From Opisthocomus hoazin (lineage: Eukaryota > Chordata > Aves > Opisthocomiformes > Opisthocomidae): 64,000 bases of DNA. This document shows positions 50,741 through 63,145 of the stretch, piece after piece. How positions within the stretch are numbered: the first letter of the stretch is position 1; the number at the start of each line of letters is the position of its first letter. The notes below the pieces were generated by a model that did not search any database, was not told the origin of the DNA, and worked only from the letters and a program-made list of their open reading frames with translations. Both the position numbers and the translations under genes were made by a program. Location of the stretch: NCBI RefSeq assembly GCF_030867145.1, contig NC_134419.1, positions 3,437,501 through 3,501,500 of the forward strand. Direction: 5' to 3'.

Positions 50741-51010
50741 CCGGCGGCGGGGCGGCTGCGGAGGAGGCGGGGGGGGGGAGGAGGAAGAGGAGGAGGCGGC
50801 GAGCCGAGCCGAGCCGAGGGGGGAAGCGGGACCGGGCCGAGGCGGGCCGGCTCCCTGGGGCGGGCCGGGCAGCGGCGGGGGTGAGCCCCCAGAAGGGCGG
50901 GCGCCGGGCCGGAGGCTTTGGGCGGGAGGGGCGGCCCCGCCGCCAGGCCCCAGCCCCGGCTCGGCCCGGCCATCAGCGGCGGCGGGGGTGGGAGCGCTGC
51001 CCCTCACCGA

Positions 51011-51400
51011 GGCTCCAGCTGTCCTTTCAAGGTGTTCTGCGCTTTTTTTCCGTCTGGTTTGGTGTTTGGTTTTGCTTTGTTTTGGTTTTTTTTGTTTATT
51101 ATTTTTTCTTTTAATTTTGTATCTATTGACTGCACGGCAAAATGGTTCCCAAATCTCCACATTCCCTGGAGGCCGGTGGTACTGAAATCTCCATTATAAA
51201 CGCGTGTGTGTTGGTTCACGTGCCAGCGGTGTTTCCAGTTCCACTTGCTGCTTCATTTCTGCCGTAGAAGCCCGTCAGCAACGCCATCTCCTCTCGCTCT
51301 CCCGGGCTGGGCGTGTGGAGGGGTTGGCGGCTTTTTCAGTCTTCTGTAAAGTAGGTTCTCCATTAATCTGTTTGTCTTAAGCTGCTTAAAAAAAATCATT
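51011..51400. other. Intergenic edge of CpG island, T-rich tract
   Basis: A T-rich, G-interrupted tract at about 51040-51117 directly follows the island. No coding content. Confidence 0.6.
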
Positions 51401-51401
51401 G

Positions 51402-51668
51402 GCTGTATCGGGTGCCAAGGGCACAAACAGAAGCACAGGAAGTTCCATCTGAACATGAGGAAGAACTTCTTCCCTCTGAGGGTGACGGAGCCCTGGCCCA
51501 GGCTGCCCAGGGAGGCTGTGGAGTCTCCTTCTCTGGAGATATTCCAGCCCTGCCTGGACGCGGTCCTGTGCACCCTGCTCTGGGTGACCCTGCTTCGGCA
51601 GGAGGTTGGACTGGGTGACCCACAGAGGTCCCTTCCAACCCCGACCAGTCTGTGACTCTGTGATTCTG
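51402..51668 (+). mobile_element. CR1 LINE, 3' fragment
   Basis: Runs to a 3' end of TCTGTGACTCTGTGATTCTG on the plus strand, with the CR1 words AACATGAGGAAGAACTTCTT and CCCAGGGAGGCTGTGGAGTC. It belongs to the same subfamily as the copies at 60470 and 62716. 5'-truncated, about 270 bases. Confidence 0.92.
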
Positions 51669-54600
51669 TTTAAAAAACAGGAGTGCAGGATTTGGGAAGG
51701 ATGTGAATTGAATTTCTTGAATGCCTGGAACTGGCGCTGGTGCCTGACATCCTCCAGAAGGACCACGTCCCGGCCTTCTCCCTGTCCTTGGCGCTGACGG
51801 CGCCGGGTCGGGCTCCTGGAGAAACTTCGGTGGTTTTTTCCATTTTGTGATTTTAGTGCCTTCTGCTGGTCAAAGATGAGCAGACTGGGTTTAATTTTTT
51901 TATAATCGGCGCATGATTATAGCACGTGATCTAAAATGAAGTACAAATACTGACAATAGGCGTTTCAGGTATTTCGTGTTGGGTTTTGCTACGTAATCCC
52001 ATGGGCATGACGTATTTCACGTAGCGGGGTCAGTCGGCAAAGAGGATCGCAGGCATTAACGTGCGAAGCAGGCGCCGCCTCGTTACAAAGGTCGAGCTAT
52101 TGGCTTGAAGCGGGGGTGTAGGAGCTCACCTCTAATCCTTCCCCTGCCTTTCAGCTCACTGCTTGCCCTTGCTAACAGCACTTTGCTTCTGCATTCCTGT
52201 AAATTAGCGATCACAATCCTCATTTAGGAATCCTGCAGACTCTACTGGCAAGCATCTCTGCGTAGCAGAGCTATAACACCACCGTGATAAAATTTCAAAA
52301 ATCCTGAAGAACGGTCACATGTTGTTACTGTTCCTTTTCAAAACTGGAAAGACGTAATACACAGAAAGCGGCACACGCCCCATCTATGTCTTTATATTCC
52401 AAGCAAAGATAAAGATTTAAAAATAAAAACCACCTGTTTGTACTAAACTCATGAAAGGCTGTGGCCCCTCAGTAGCGGGTGATCTGTCAGTGCAGAAGGA
52501 AACAGGCCTCCTGCCTCCAGAATTTTATGACCTGTTGTAGGAACAATAGTTCTTTAAAGTTTCATCTTTGCTTTTATTCTCAAAGACAAAGACGAATGTG
52601 CTTGTCTGTGTATGAATATTGAGTGCTCAGTAGCTAACATGGCTTGGATTTGGCTAAATGTTGAACAAAGAATTATTCAGTTGATCAAATGAAATGCGTA
52701 TTCCCTGGCCTGAAATGAGTTGCCTGCACCTTCGTGTTCTGAAATTTAATAACCGTGCCCTGATTTGATAGGCCACGTGATATACCATCTGGATACACCT
52801 GGTAAATCCCTCAGGCAATCAGGTTATGAGAAAGAAGATATATATTTTCTGCTTTTTGCATCAGTCAGATCTTGCAAAACAAAGCTTTGATTGCAGAATA
52901 ATTACTCAGGCAACCAAAAATAACTATGTGTAAAGAGAGTTTTCTTCACATTCACTAATTCCTATTCCTGTAGGAAAGATTTGCAGAGGGAGTGGGAGAG
53001 AGCATACTGCGTTCAAGAAACTTCTAGCAAATGTCACAGAGTTTCCACTTTCAATATTTTAATGATGTAAAGGCCATGCAAACCATCTTTGAGATGATTT
53101 TGTACTAAATTAATATAGTACTAGTAAGGAAATATTAGCGTTCATGGAAAATGTAATTTGTCTTTGCTGTTTTTAATAGGTAAACCAAGCGGGTAACACC
53201 AAGAGGCAATGTCAAGACTGAAAATTAGAGAATATACTCTCTGCTTTATGGATCTGAGAGATGCCATGGTTACACAACATTTACCCACCAAATACTGCAA
53301 ATGGTAAGATAACACCGAATTGCTGGGCAGTCAGAGGAATGAAGCTTCTACTCCTGTGTCTGCCACTAGCCTACTAGATTGCCTCTGGGAAGCCATCTCA
53401 GCATTCACCAACAACCTGCAATATATTTAGAAAAGCCCATTAAACCTTTGGCCGACAGTATGTGCTTTCCAAAACACCCGTTTGCCTGTTGTCTAAACAG
53501 AGCAGACCTTGGGTCAAGGAGCTGTAGAGAAGGGAATTCTTCCTCGTTTATTTTTAGTTTCATTTCCTAGGGAAGTAAGCGGTCTGTGATCCGTTTCCCT
53601 CTGGAAAGTTTGAAACCGCTCTGCACTTTAATCAAGTTTGCAGAACCTCAGAGATACTAAATATCTCCAGTTTTTGTGGAAATAGCTGCTTAGGTAAAAA
53701 GAAACCCTGGAAGAGGATAAAGGGAGAACACTGGAATCCAGGCTGGCTGTGTTCATTCTGCTGCTCCCAGAACTACTTGTTAAAATAGGTTACAGTGAGG
53801 TTTCTCCCACCCGTTTAAGACCAGAAAACCTCAGATGTGTTTGTGGAAGGGCTGCTTGCGCTTAGCAACACTATGGAAATAGAATGGTTGGATAAATGAT
53901 ACAGAGCTTTACAAAGATGAGGAGCATTATTGGTTAAAAACTGAAAGCTATGCCAACTGTTTTGTCTCTGAAGCAAACTCATTGCTCCAGAAGGTCATGG
54001 GTTTCACAAAGAAGTCGGGATCTTCAAGGTTAGTAGGTTAATAGGCAATGCATGCGCACTGTAAAGCAGCCCAGCAGCATGTGCACTTGAGGGATCCTTT
54101 CAGGGAACAAGGGATTCTCCCAAGCTGCTTCTTGAGATGTGCCCACCTGCATGCGCAGACTCTGACTGCGCTGCCTGCTGAGGGTGGCCCCGAGGTCCTT
54201 CTCCAGACCAGATTCAGCTATCTGCCCAAGTGTGAATCTGCTCACCTGTGCCTGGTATGTCAGTCTGCCTGTGGAAGCCACTGTCGCAGTAATCTGTGCA
54301 CCACGCTTTCCAGCCATAGTGCAGGATGAGAGGGGCGGCGTGCGCGTACCCCCTCACTAGATTGCTGGTGGCTTTTGAGGTGTTTGTCTCCACTGATTGA
54401 GCCAGCGTGCTGCTGCTCGTACCACTCACCCCATCCAAACCCAGATTTTCTTACTGCGTCCCAGGATTAGGCTAGAGAGAAGAGGAGGCTCCAGCAGGAT
54501 ACCTGTAAGAATCTGTGCCAAGGCTACCCTTAATGTAAAATCTTAGTTAAATATCTGGAAGAGAAAATAAAGGGCACATTAGTGGCATTTACAGAGTATT

Positions 54601-56530
54601 AAACTTGGAGAAATTGAAAGCTGTATTCAGGGTGGAAACATAAGCTACCTGAAAACGATAAACATGAGCAGAAATTAATGGAAGCTCAGCTGGGAAGACT
54701 GCAAGTCCTTATCTGAGGAGATTGAAGTTCATGAACCTGTCTATTAAAATGAAGAAACCTGAAAGTAATAATGCAAGCAGACAAAGAATAAAGGAAAAAA
54801 TGAAGCAGACATCAAATACTGCTATATGAAGAGGGCTGCAGAAAGGCTAGTGCATCTGAGGATTCAAATTGCCGTTTCTCCCTCACAAGGAACTTTTCCA
54901 GCTGTGGAAGTACGAATCTGGTCACCATTCCTGCCACAGTGTCTTCTGGTCTACCCAGCTGCTCCACCTGAAATAGTGGAGGTAGGTCCAAGAGAAAGGG
55001 AGGAACCGGACTGCACCGCTCCTTCCCCATGTTCAAACAGCACTGGTGCCTGGAGCTCCGTGCGTCTCCCTGGGAGAGGACGCGTGATCCTCCCGTGGGT
55101 CAGGCTCGCAGGCTGGTGGGTTCTGCTCGAGGCAGAATGTGTTACACGCAGCTGTTTTGTTTCACGTGGTAGTTGATATGATTTGATTTAGTATCCAGAC
55201 CTATGCAGTATCTCCCTTCCTTGCTGTGAGGATCACATGTGGTCTTCTGATGTCTGGGATGAAGAACACCACCATTCCCTGTAACAGTGGTCTCTGGAAC
55301 ACTGTGCTCGGAGCACCTTGGCTCTGCTTCCAGCTCTGCTGTCATTAGCTTTTGATATGCCTGGCTTGAGTTCAATAAAAGAACTAAGATGGATGTGAGG
55401 GATGTAGCGAAGGCTACAGGCAGTCGGAGAGTCCTCACTCCTTCTTTACTCTCCCAGTTTCTCATTTGCCCAGCAGAATCCGGGCACTGGGCCAATGAGG
55501 CTGCTCACCCTTGCTCTGAGAACACCAGCATCTTCACTCTTGCCATACGTGTCTTGAGAAGGTAATTGTGCTTGGACAGTTTACATTACCCGTGTGTAGT
55601 TCCTTATCTTTACAGAAATTCTTTGCAGAGAGAGGCACAGATTTGGCCCTTAATGAATTTAATTCGTTTCGCTCAGCTGCCGGTAGATGGCTCTCCGAAT
55701 TTGCAGTCCCTTATTTACGACGTTGTTTATTGAATTATGTTGGACACATTTTCAGTGGAAAATGTTTTCAGTGTGGTGTTTGCAGTGAGGAAGTTTACGT
55801 AAGAAGAACAAGGAAGCAGTGGACTGAGTAAATACACTGCTAACAAACAAGACACAGGATCAGTTCACTTTTTGCAAAATGTTTTGTGGCTAAGATCCAA
55901 AAGATTTTTTTGTGTGCAAGTCCTAATCTCACCAGGCTCAGCGAGTTACATCTGTGTTTGCAGGCTGCGTTTACCAAATTTGGTTATAACTGAGTAAAAT
56001 TAGTTCTCAATAAAAAAGCATTTTCGTCGTGTTTTAAAGGACGCATGTGATTTATGGACAGGTACCCTAGTGAACTGATTGAAATGCTTCTTCATTCACA
56101 CCCCTTCAGCGCGAGAGAAGTTGTTTCACGGGTACATGTGTGTTAACAGAGCACTTCAGGTGGGTGCTGAGCCCAAGTACAGCTCGCAGATGTAGACTCA
56201 GCTGTTCCTGCTTCACCTTGTTGTTGCATGGTTTATCCAAGAAGACTGAAAGGTGACTTTCAACGTGACAGGCCACATTTTGATAAATTGCTGGGCTTTC
56301 ACCCCAGCCCCCAAATTAGCAAGGCAACGAGAAGGGAAATGCAGCAGCTACAGTGGAGACCCATCACCTATCACCGCGTCCCTCAGCTGCTGATGTAGTG
56401 TATGCTCAGTCTTTGTCCTGGTGAAGAACTAATGCACCCAGGACAAGCGAGGATCACCCCCCAGCTGCTCAGAGACCATTCACCCGGAGCGGCAGATGCT
56501 TATGGATGACGGCCGCATAAATGGGCTAAC
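51669..56530. other. ATG4C-DOCK7 intergenic sequence
   Basis: Mostly unique sequence with no protein-coding gene recognised. It may include exons of a non-coding transcript starting at the ATG4C CpG island (see 53180-53303). Confidence 0.5.
53180..53303 (+). ncRNA. Possible exon of a divergent non-coding transcript
   Basis: A 124-base segment sits between an acceptor-like TGCTGTTTTTAATAG and a donor-like GTAAGAT, about 2.3 kb downstream of a plus-strand donor (GTGAGC, 50881) in the ATG4C CpG island. It has several stops and no protein likeness. Splice-site-only prediction, so weak. Confidence 0.2.
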
Positions 56531-56539
56531 TCCTTTTTG

Positions 56540-57130
56540 GAGGTAGTGATGGATGTGGCCAGCAGGTCGAGGGACGGGATTCTGCCCCTTTACTCCGCTC
56601 TTGTGAGACCCCACCTGGAGTCCTGTGTCCAGCTCTGGAGCCCCCAACATAGGAAGGACATGGATGTGTTGGAGTGGGGCCAGAGGAGGCCACGGAGATG
56701 ATCCGAGGGCTGGAGCACCTCTCCTACCAGGACAGGCTGAGGGAGTTGGGGCTGTTCAGCCTGGAGAAGAGAAGGCTCCGGGGTGACCTTAGAGCAGCTG
56801 CCAGTGCCTGAAGGGGCCTGCAGGAAGGGTGGAGAGGGGCTTTTCATAAGGGGGTGTAGGGATAGAACAAGGGGGAACGACTCTAAACTAACAGAGGGCA
56901 GATTTAGATGAGATATGAGGAAGAAATTCTTCCCCCTGAGGGTGGTGAGGCCCTGGCCCAGGCTGCCCAGAGAAGCTGTGGCTGCCCCCTCCCTGGCAGT
57001 GCTCAAGGCCAGGTTGGATGGAGCTCTGAGCACCCTGGGCTGGTGGGAGATGTCCCTGCCCATGGCAGGGGGGTTGGAACCAGATGAGCTTTGAGGTCCC
57101 TTCCAACCCAAACCGTTCTATGATTCTATG
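56540..57130 (+). mobile_element. CR1 LINE, longest copy in window
   Basis: Plus-oriented, starting within the RT C-terminal coding region and ending in the canonical CCGTTCTATGATTCTATG. It carries words such as GACAGGCTGAGGGAGTTGGG and CCTGGCCCAGGCTGCCCAGA. Frameshifts break the RT frame. 5'-truncated, about 590 bases. Confidence 0.93.
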
Positions 57131-59550
57131 TCTTTCAAAGGCTGATGCATTCTGCCGTTGGATTCAGTTGTTGAGCAGGGTAGGTTCCTTCTTTGCTTCC
57201 TAAAACATGAGGAAGAATTACAATGTGTTAAGGCAGAGTAACTATTCAGTATCCTCACAATGTGGATGAAGTTCCAAGTTTTAAATTGGTTACTAGGAAT
57301 ATGTAGCCTCTATCCAAACATTAATTTAAATTAAATTGGGCTGTATGGAGGTATGAATTGCAGTTTACACAGTCTCTCCACTGAAGTTAGTCTTGATTTG
57401 TCTTCACCCTCATTGTGAGATACCAGTCACCCTTGAGGGCAATACATAGGCACAAAGCAGCCTAACACTCCAAATGTGTCATCAATTGCATACAGTCTCA
57501 CCCTAATTTAAAAGAAAATAGTTCCATTTTCTACTGCAGGTAACATTTGCCGCACGACAGTCATTTCTGAGTCAGAAGCAGCTGCTGGTTCCCAAACAGA
57601 TGCCTGGAGAAAAATATTTTGCAGACTGAAATTCCATGTAACAGGTCTCTGTGTCCAATTGGTCACATTCTCCTCTTTGCAAAGCATGAGTTGCTTTCTT
57701 CAGATACAACGTTGCCTTCAATTAATTCTTGTTTAAGAGTCGCAAAGAAGAGGCAGAAAGGTTGTGTGACTCAGCGTGTCGGTGGCAGCACTCACCTTAG
57801 TACTTGAAATAACACAGCGACGCCACAACATCAGTCATACGAAACAGAGGCAGGGTTTGCTGATACCATGAATTTTAGTATTTCACATTGTTGGATTTAG
57901 AATGGTAAGAGACTGCTTTTTTTCCCCCCTCGTATTGCTTCACTTTTTCCTTGACTTCTTTTGGTTAATGCTCCACACACTGCAAAATTTAGAGTCAGTC
58001 TCTTGGTTCTCTTCACCAGGTTGTGTGTACGTTTCTACCAGCCTCAGTTATCTCTTACTATTCAAAGTCATTGGCAACGACTTTGTAGGGTTTTGCTGGG
58101 CTGTTACTATCTGGAAAGTAATGACGAATCTTTGTTATTTTTCTGAAATTCACTTGTTGATGTGGACTTTTAAATGAATGGAGGGATGTTGTTCATATTT
58201 AGACCAACTATACGGAGAAAGCCTATTTATCTGCAAAGCAATACCCTCCCATTGAGAGCACATACTGTATACTGTATTTGGTAGAGGTCTATTTGAAATC
58301 CATTTTGTATCTTTGAATTGAAAATACACATATTTTTTATTTTTGTACATAGATGTTCCACATTAGATAGGGTGGAGTTAAGGGTTCTTTTCATCTGTGT
58401 TGATACTTCTGTACATTTATTTGCTTCAAGAGGATGAATAACAAATCATTCATAAAGAGGTGGGTCCCCTGCTCGCTTTTAGCTTTGTAGCCTACTGCAG
58501 CGATGATCTGCAATTAGTGCAAAGGCCATTCACTGTCAAGGAGAGGCCACTGCCTTAGTTTAAAGCTTGATTGCTCCCCGTTACTGGCCTCGCTGGCGAG
58601 GGTGGCAGAGCAGGATGTGTGTCCTCACCTCAGCGAGCAGTTTCAAACCCTGGTATCCGCACACAGACTTTCCTTCCTCGCAGTTTGAGATGTCGGAGCA
58701 CATCTGTCAGGGGCGGCCGAGGTGCGGGCTCGTCTCACCGGGCTGCCCTTCCGCCAGTCGCCTCTAGCACAGGGCTGGGTGTGTGGCTGGAATCGAGTCT
58801 GCCGGAGCTCATCTGGCCAAGCTCCAAGCTGCAGAAACTGTGAAGAGCTGACAGATGAGCAAAGGTGGCATCAAAACTGGGCGACTGGTTGCCTCGAGCC
58901 CTTGTGCGGTAGGCCTTGGAGGTGCAGGAGCCGCTGACACGCAGCTCGGACGCCCGTGCGTGTGGTGGTGGATGGCTCTTTCAAGGCAAACTGTTCTGCT
59001 CATCAGGCAGAGACCTGAAGGTGCCTATGTCATTACTGTGTTTTGAAGCGTGTCCTGGGTCTTTAAACAGCCCACGCTAACAAATCCATGGTAGAAGGCT
59101 ATTAAGTAAGCTATGTGTAGATTTTGGGGAGGATACTCAGCTGACTTCATGCGTCCCACAACTTTATCGAGTTCTTCTGTCAGTGGTAGTAACTGACCGG
59201 AGGGGAAAATGACACCTAAAATCCAAGAGGTCTCTCAATCGACCTTGGATGCTCTGCGCTCTGTCTGTCAGGGCTCCTGGGGCTGGGCTGCTCTTGGCAC
59301 CTTCTGCCAGCAATAAAAATTTCCCTTTTCAGAAACGCAGGATTCCCAGTTTCGGTATAATAGAGTCAGGCGGTGACATTTTCCCTGAAGGCAGGACTAA
59401 ATTAGCCCTTCTTGCATCTCAAACTTTGGAAAGGAAATTCCATATGGGACGGGGGATGGGAAAGAGGAAACACTTCTGGTGGACCCTCATGCTTAGGCCT
59501 GTTCTTGTATGCACACACACTTTGCAGGAGAGTTTATTCGTAGGATCATA
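57131..59550. other. Intergenic sequence, nothing recognised
   Basis: Unique sequence with small open frames that overlap each other. No gene or repeat identified. Confidence 0.6.
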
Positions 59551-59695
59551 GAATGGTTTGGGTTGGAAAGGGACATTTTAAAGATCCTCTAGTCCACCCC
59601 CCTGCCAGGGGCTGGGACATCTTTTGCTAGATCAGGTTCCTCAAAGCCCCGTCCCTCCTTACCTCTGGCACTTCCAGTGACAGGACAACCACAGC
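59551..59695 (-). mobile_element. Short CR1 LINE fragment
   Basis: The plus strand begins ATCATAGAATGGTTTGGGTT, the reverse-complemented CR1 3' end, and decays after about 140 bases in the 'ggacaaccacagct' segment. It is of a different subfamily from the copies at 60470 and 62716. Confidence 0.88.
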
Positions 59696-60469
59696 TTGCG
59701 TGGATGTACGAAGGCAAACGGCCCACCCTGCCCGCTCTGTGCGACGGACGAATCCCGCGTGCGGTTCTACGCGCAGGCGGTAATTCAGGAGCGAAAGTCT
59801 TTGTCTCGGTGGACGTTAGTGGGGCATTTTCCCCCCTCCCCTTTGGAGAAGCGCAGCCCTTTCTCAGCAGCACACAGTGGGTCTTCGCTTCGCAGTGCCT
59901 CCGCCTGCGTGCACGCGTGTGCGTGCGTCTGCGTAACGCATGACAGCACGTTTCTGTCGCGGGCTGCAGTCTCACCCACGTGGGATGCGCTTTATGTACG
60001 CACAGAGCCTGGTGAACTCCGGTGGGATTACTCACGTGTGTGCGTGTTTGCAGATTTCGGGGCCTGGCATCCCCTGTGCCAACACATACAAGCAGGAAAG
60101 CGGGATAATTACACGCAGCTGGAAATCGGTGGCTGCTGCGAGCGGAAAAATCGGTGTGCTCAGACTGCAGCCGCAGCGTGCTGGGAGCGTTCACACCGTG
60201 CAGGCAGGCGGGCTCGGGTCAATCGACACTCACTGCTTTTGGGTGCTTCCTCGATGGCTAGTAATAGTTCTCTGGTTCAGATTAACTCACGGCACATGCC
60301 GTCTACCACTGACTTTGAATTCTTCGCTGGACCGCGTCCTAGGCTCCATCTTTTTTTGAAGTCCCAAAATAAGGGTTTTTTTTTTTTTTCAGCTCCTCAC
60401 CCTCCGCCTCCACTTCCCATTAGTACGACCACCTTGGGTACAACACGGCGTAGCGAGGGGCTGGTGGTG
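59696..60469. other. CpG-containing intergenic sequence
   Basis: Moderately GC-rich with a CG/TG-alternating patch near 59905-59940 and a T17-type run near 60376. Long open frames here (59696-60778) run on into the CR1 antisense strand and are not genes. Confidence 0.55.
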
Positions 60470-61003
60470 ACAGAATCACAGAATCACAGAATGGTCGGGG
60501 TTGGAAGGGCCCTCTGTGGGTCACCCAGCCCAACCCCCTGCCGAAGCAGGGTCACCCAGAGCAGGCTGCACAGCACCACGTCCAGGTGGGTCTGGAATAT
60601 CTCCAGAGAAGGAGACTCCACAGCCTCCCTGGGCAGCCTGGGCCAGGGCTCCGTCACCCTCAGAGGGAAGAAGTTCTTCCTCATGTTCAGCTGGAACTTC
60701 CCATGCTCCAGTTTGTGCCCGTTGCCCCTTGTCCTGTCGCTGGGCACCACTGGAAAGAGTCTGGCCCCGTCCTCCTGACACCCACCCTGAAGTTATTTAT
60801 GGGCATTTCTAAGGTCCCCTCTCAGCCTTCTCTTCTCCAGGCTGAACAAGCCCAGCTCCCTCAGCCTCTCCTCGTAGGAGAGATGCTCCAGTCCCCTCCT
60901 CATCCTCGTAGCCCTCCGCTGGACTCTCTCCAGTAGCTCCTCATCTTTCTTGAACTGGGGAGCCCAGCACTGGACACAGCACTGCAGATGGGGCCTCCCT
61001 AGT
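60470..61003 (-). mobile_element. CR1 LINE, 3' fragment upstream of DOCK7
   Basis: Starts on the plus strand with three CAGAATCA-type units and CAGAATGGTCGGGGTTGG, and extends to GCACTGCAGATGGGGCCTCC. It is a minus-oriented, 5'-truncated CR1 abutting the DOCK7 CpG island. Its first about 430 bases closely resemble the copy at 62716-63145. Confidence 0.93.
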
Positions 61004-61561
61004 GACGACCCGCCTGGGTGGAGGGATGGCTGCTGCGCTGTTCCGGCCCTCTTCTAATTGGGGCGGATTTTTGGCCGTTCTGAAGGAAACGCTGGTCCCA
61101 CACAGGGTACCACAGACCGAGAGCCCCGTCCCGGCGTCCCGCGGGTCCCTCGGCGCGGTGCCGGGCGGGCACACGGGTGGCCCGGGGGACCCGGCCGCGC
61201 CCCGCACACCCGGGCCAGCCCGGAGCTGGGCTCCCGCGGGTCAGCACAGGCGAGGAGCTGGGCTCCGAGCGGTCCGCGCTCGGTGAACCCGCCCGAACCC
61301 CGCGGGCGGAGGCCGCATCGCCGCCGGTCCCGCACCGCCCGCCCCCGGGGCCCGGCGCCGCGGCCGGTCACTGCCCGCCCCGCCGTAAGTCTGCGAGGAG
61401 CGGCCCCCTCCCGCCGAGGGGGAGGAGGCGGGCGGGCGCGGCCAGCGCCGAGGGTGGGAGCAGGGGCCGGGCGCGCCGCGCGGGTGCGCGCCTCCGCCGA
61501 GCATTACGGCGCCCGTTCCCCGGCTCCGAGGAGCGGCCGCGCCGAGCCCCGCAGCGCGGCC

Positions 61562-61599
61562 ATGGCCGAGCGCCGCGCCTTCGCCCAGAAGATCAGCAG
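61562..61599 (+). CDS. DOCK7: DOCK7 exon 1 (start codon, first 12 codons plus 2 bases)
   Basis: It encodes MAERRAFAQKIS plus the first two bases of Arg13, then a GTAGCG donor at 61600. The recalled human DOCK7 protein begins MAERRAFAQKISRTVA, so this is an exact match. DOCK7 is a cytosolic guanine nucleotide exchange factor for Rac/Cdc42 (DHR1 and DHR2 domains) acting in neuronal polarity and migration. Only the N-terminus is present here; all domains lie in exons beyond 64000. The ATG lies inside a CpG island, which fits a first coding exon, and the context GCGGCCATGG is near-ideal Kozak. Divergent placement next to ATG4C matches the known vertebrate arrangement. Confidence 0.9.
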
Positions 61600-61752
61600 G
61601 TAGCGCGGCCCGGGGCGCGCCGGCACCGGGGCCGGGGCCGGCCCGCGGCGGGGGAGAACGGGCCCGGCGCGGCCTCTCGGCCTTCGGCCCCCGGGCAGGG
61701 TCCGCCCAGGCCGGCGCCGCGGGGCCGCGGTTCCCCGCGTCTGTAACAAAGC

Positions 61753-61764
61753 GGGGGGGGGGGG
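61753..61764 (+). repeat. G12 homopolymer
   Basis: Twelve consecutive G in the early DOCK7 intron 1, inside the CpG island. Likely length-variable and error-prone in sequencing. Confidence 0.9.
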
Positions 61765-62715
61765 TGTGCGGCCGTGCGCGGTGTCCGCCTCCCCCGGGCA
61801 CGGCGGGGGGACCGGGAGGGAGGGAGGCAGCCGTGCCGCTCGGCTCCCCGCCAACAAAGGCCGGCCGGGCCGCTCTCGCCGCACAATGGGCGGCCGGGGC
61901 TGCCCCGCCGCTGCGGGGCTGCCGGAGCCTGCGCCGGGCCGGCCTCCCCTCCCCTTCCCTCCGCTGCCGGCCCGGGGAGCCGCGGCCCTGCCCGCCGGCT
62001 GCCTGCGAGGTGCGGAGAGCGTTGCCTTCCCCCGGTGCCCGAGCAGCGGCTGGGTACGGCCGGCGCAGCTCCTGGGGCCTGCGGGGCTGCTGGAGGCTTG
62101 CGCTGCTACGCGTCCTGGCGTTTGACGAAGTTGTGGGGTTTTCTCTTTTTTTTTTCTTTTTATTTTTAAAGAGAGGAGTGTTTATCGGAAATCACCTGCA
62201 CGTACCAGCTCTCTGTGGTTCCGTGTTCCGAGTCTGGCGTGTGGTTCCGGGTGGGAGCCGCTGTTTTTCCATTCGCAGGTCCGACCCGCTGGCCTTTGGT
62301 GTTACAGCCTCTCCTGGCTGCAACCAGCAGCCGTGAAAGTGGGAACCGTCGGTTCTGCTGTTGCTGTCCGTGAGGCTGTGGATGATAGTGAAAGGAGTAT
62401 CGTTTTCGTGCCGTTGAGTGAGAAAACTGTAGGTACCGATAGCTGCAGTCACAGAAGCTGTGGTGGAGAAGGGTCATGGACAAAGAAGGAGCTCAAAGGA
62501 GAAGGCTGGGTAGGAGGTAGAGGAGTGGCATCATTCCCACCCTGCTCGGGATCTGAAGATGGGGGTGGAAACGTTGCTTCTCTCTCATGGGTCTCTGCAA
62601 GCTCTGGTATGCATCAGCCAGGGGTTAACGTGACAGGCCGAGGCCTCGGGAGTGGAGGGAGCTGGATTTGCTGCCAGGCCGTTTTCCCGGTTCTTGACTG
62701 TAGTGATAGGAATAG

Positions 62716-63145
62716 TCACAGAATCACAGAATGGTCGGGGTTGGCAGGGACCTCTGTGGGTCACCCAGTCCAACCCTCCTGCCGAAGCAGGGTCACCCAG
62801 AGCAGGCTGCACAATACCTTGTCCAGGCGGGTCTGGAATATCTCCAGAGAAGGAGACTCCACAGCCTCCCTGGGCAGCCTGGGCCAGGGCTCCGTCACCC
62901 TCAGAGGGAAAAAGTTCTTCCTCATGTTCAGCTGGAACTTCCCATGCTCCAGTTTGTGCCCGTTGCCCCTTGTCCTGTCGCTGGGCACCACTGGAAAGAG
63001 TCTGGCCCCATCCTCCTGACACCCACCCTTGAGATATTTGTAAGCATATATTAGGTCCCCTCGCAGCCTTCTCTTCTCCAGGCTGAACAAGCCCAGCTCC
63101 CTCAGCCTCTCCTCGTAGGAGAGATGCTCCAGTCCCATGCGAGAC
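62716..63145 (-). mobile_element. CR1 LINE, 3' fragment in DOCK7 intron 1
   Basis: The plus strand starts CACAGAATCACAGAATGGTC. The minus frame 63147-62761 stays open for 128 codons and reads as CR1 ORF2 C-terminus ([20 protein letters not shown]). It has the same subfamily and orientation as the copy at 60470. Confidence 0.93.

Larger units (their letters stand above)
50160..51010. promoter_or_regulatory. CpG island, ATG4C promoter
   Basis: Very GC- and CpG-rich sequence, in sharp contrast with the AT-rich flanks. It contains two inverted ACTACAGCTCCC elements, the probable ATG4C exon 1 donor on the minus strand, and a possible plus strand donor (GTGAGC at 50881), so it may fire in both directions. 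Boundaries were judged by eye. Confidence 0.85.
61000..62110. promoter_or_regulatory. CpG island, DOCK7 promoter, 5' UTR and exon 1
   Basis: Dense CpG sequence starting directly at the end of a CR1 element and running through the DOCK7 start codon into intron 1. No TATA box was seen. The transcription start cannot be placed from sequence, but the 5' UTR must lie just upstream of 61562. Confidence 0.85.

Noticed and set aside
55568-55831. 87-codon plus-strand frame after an acceptor-like CTTTACAG
   Set aside because: Looks slightly protein-like, but no family is recognised and there is no linked exon; too weak to annotate.
56590-57111. 173-codon minus-strand open frame
   Set aside because: It is the antisense of the plus-oriented CR1 at 56540-57130.
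59696-60778. 360-codon plus-strand open frame
   Set aside because: Its right part is the antisense of a CR1 element and the rest has no family likeness or splice context.
61058-61801. Several 100-190 codon frames around the DOCK7 start
   Set aside because: Shadows of the CpG island on both strands. Only MAERRAFAQKIS at 61562 matches a known protein and ends in a donor.
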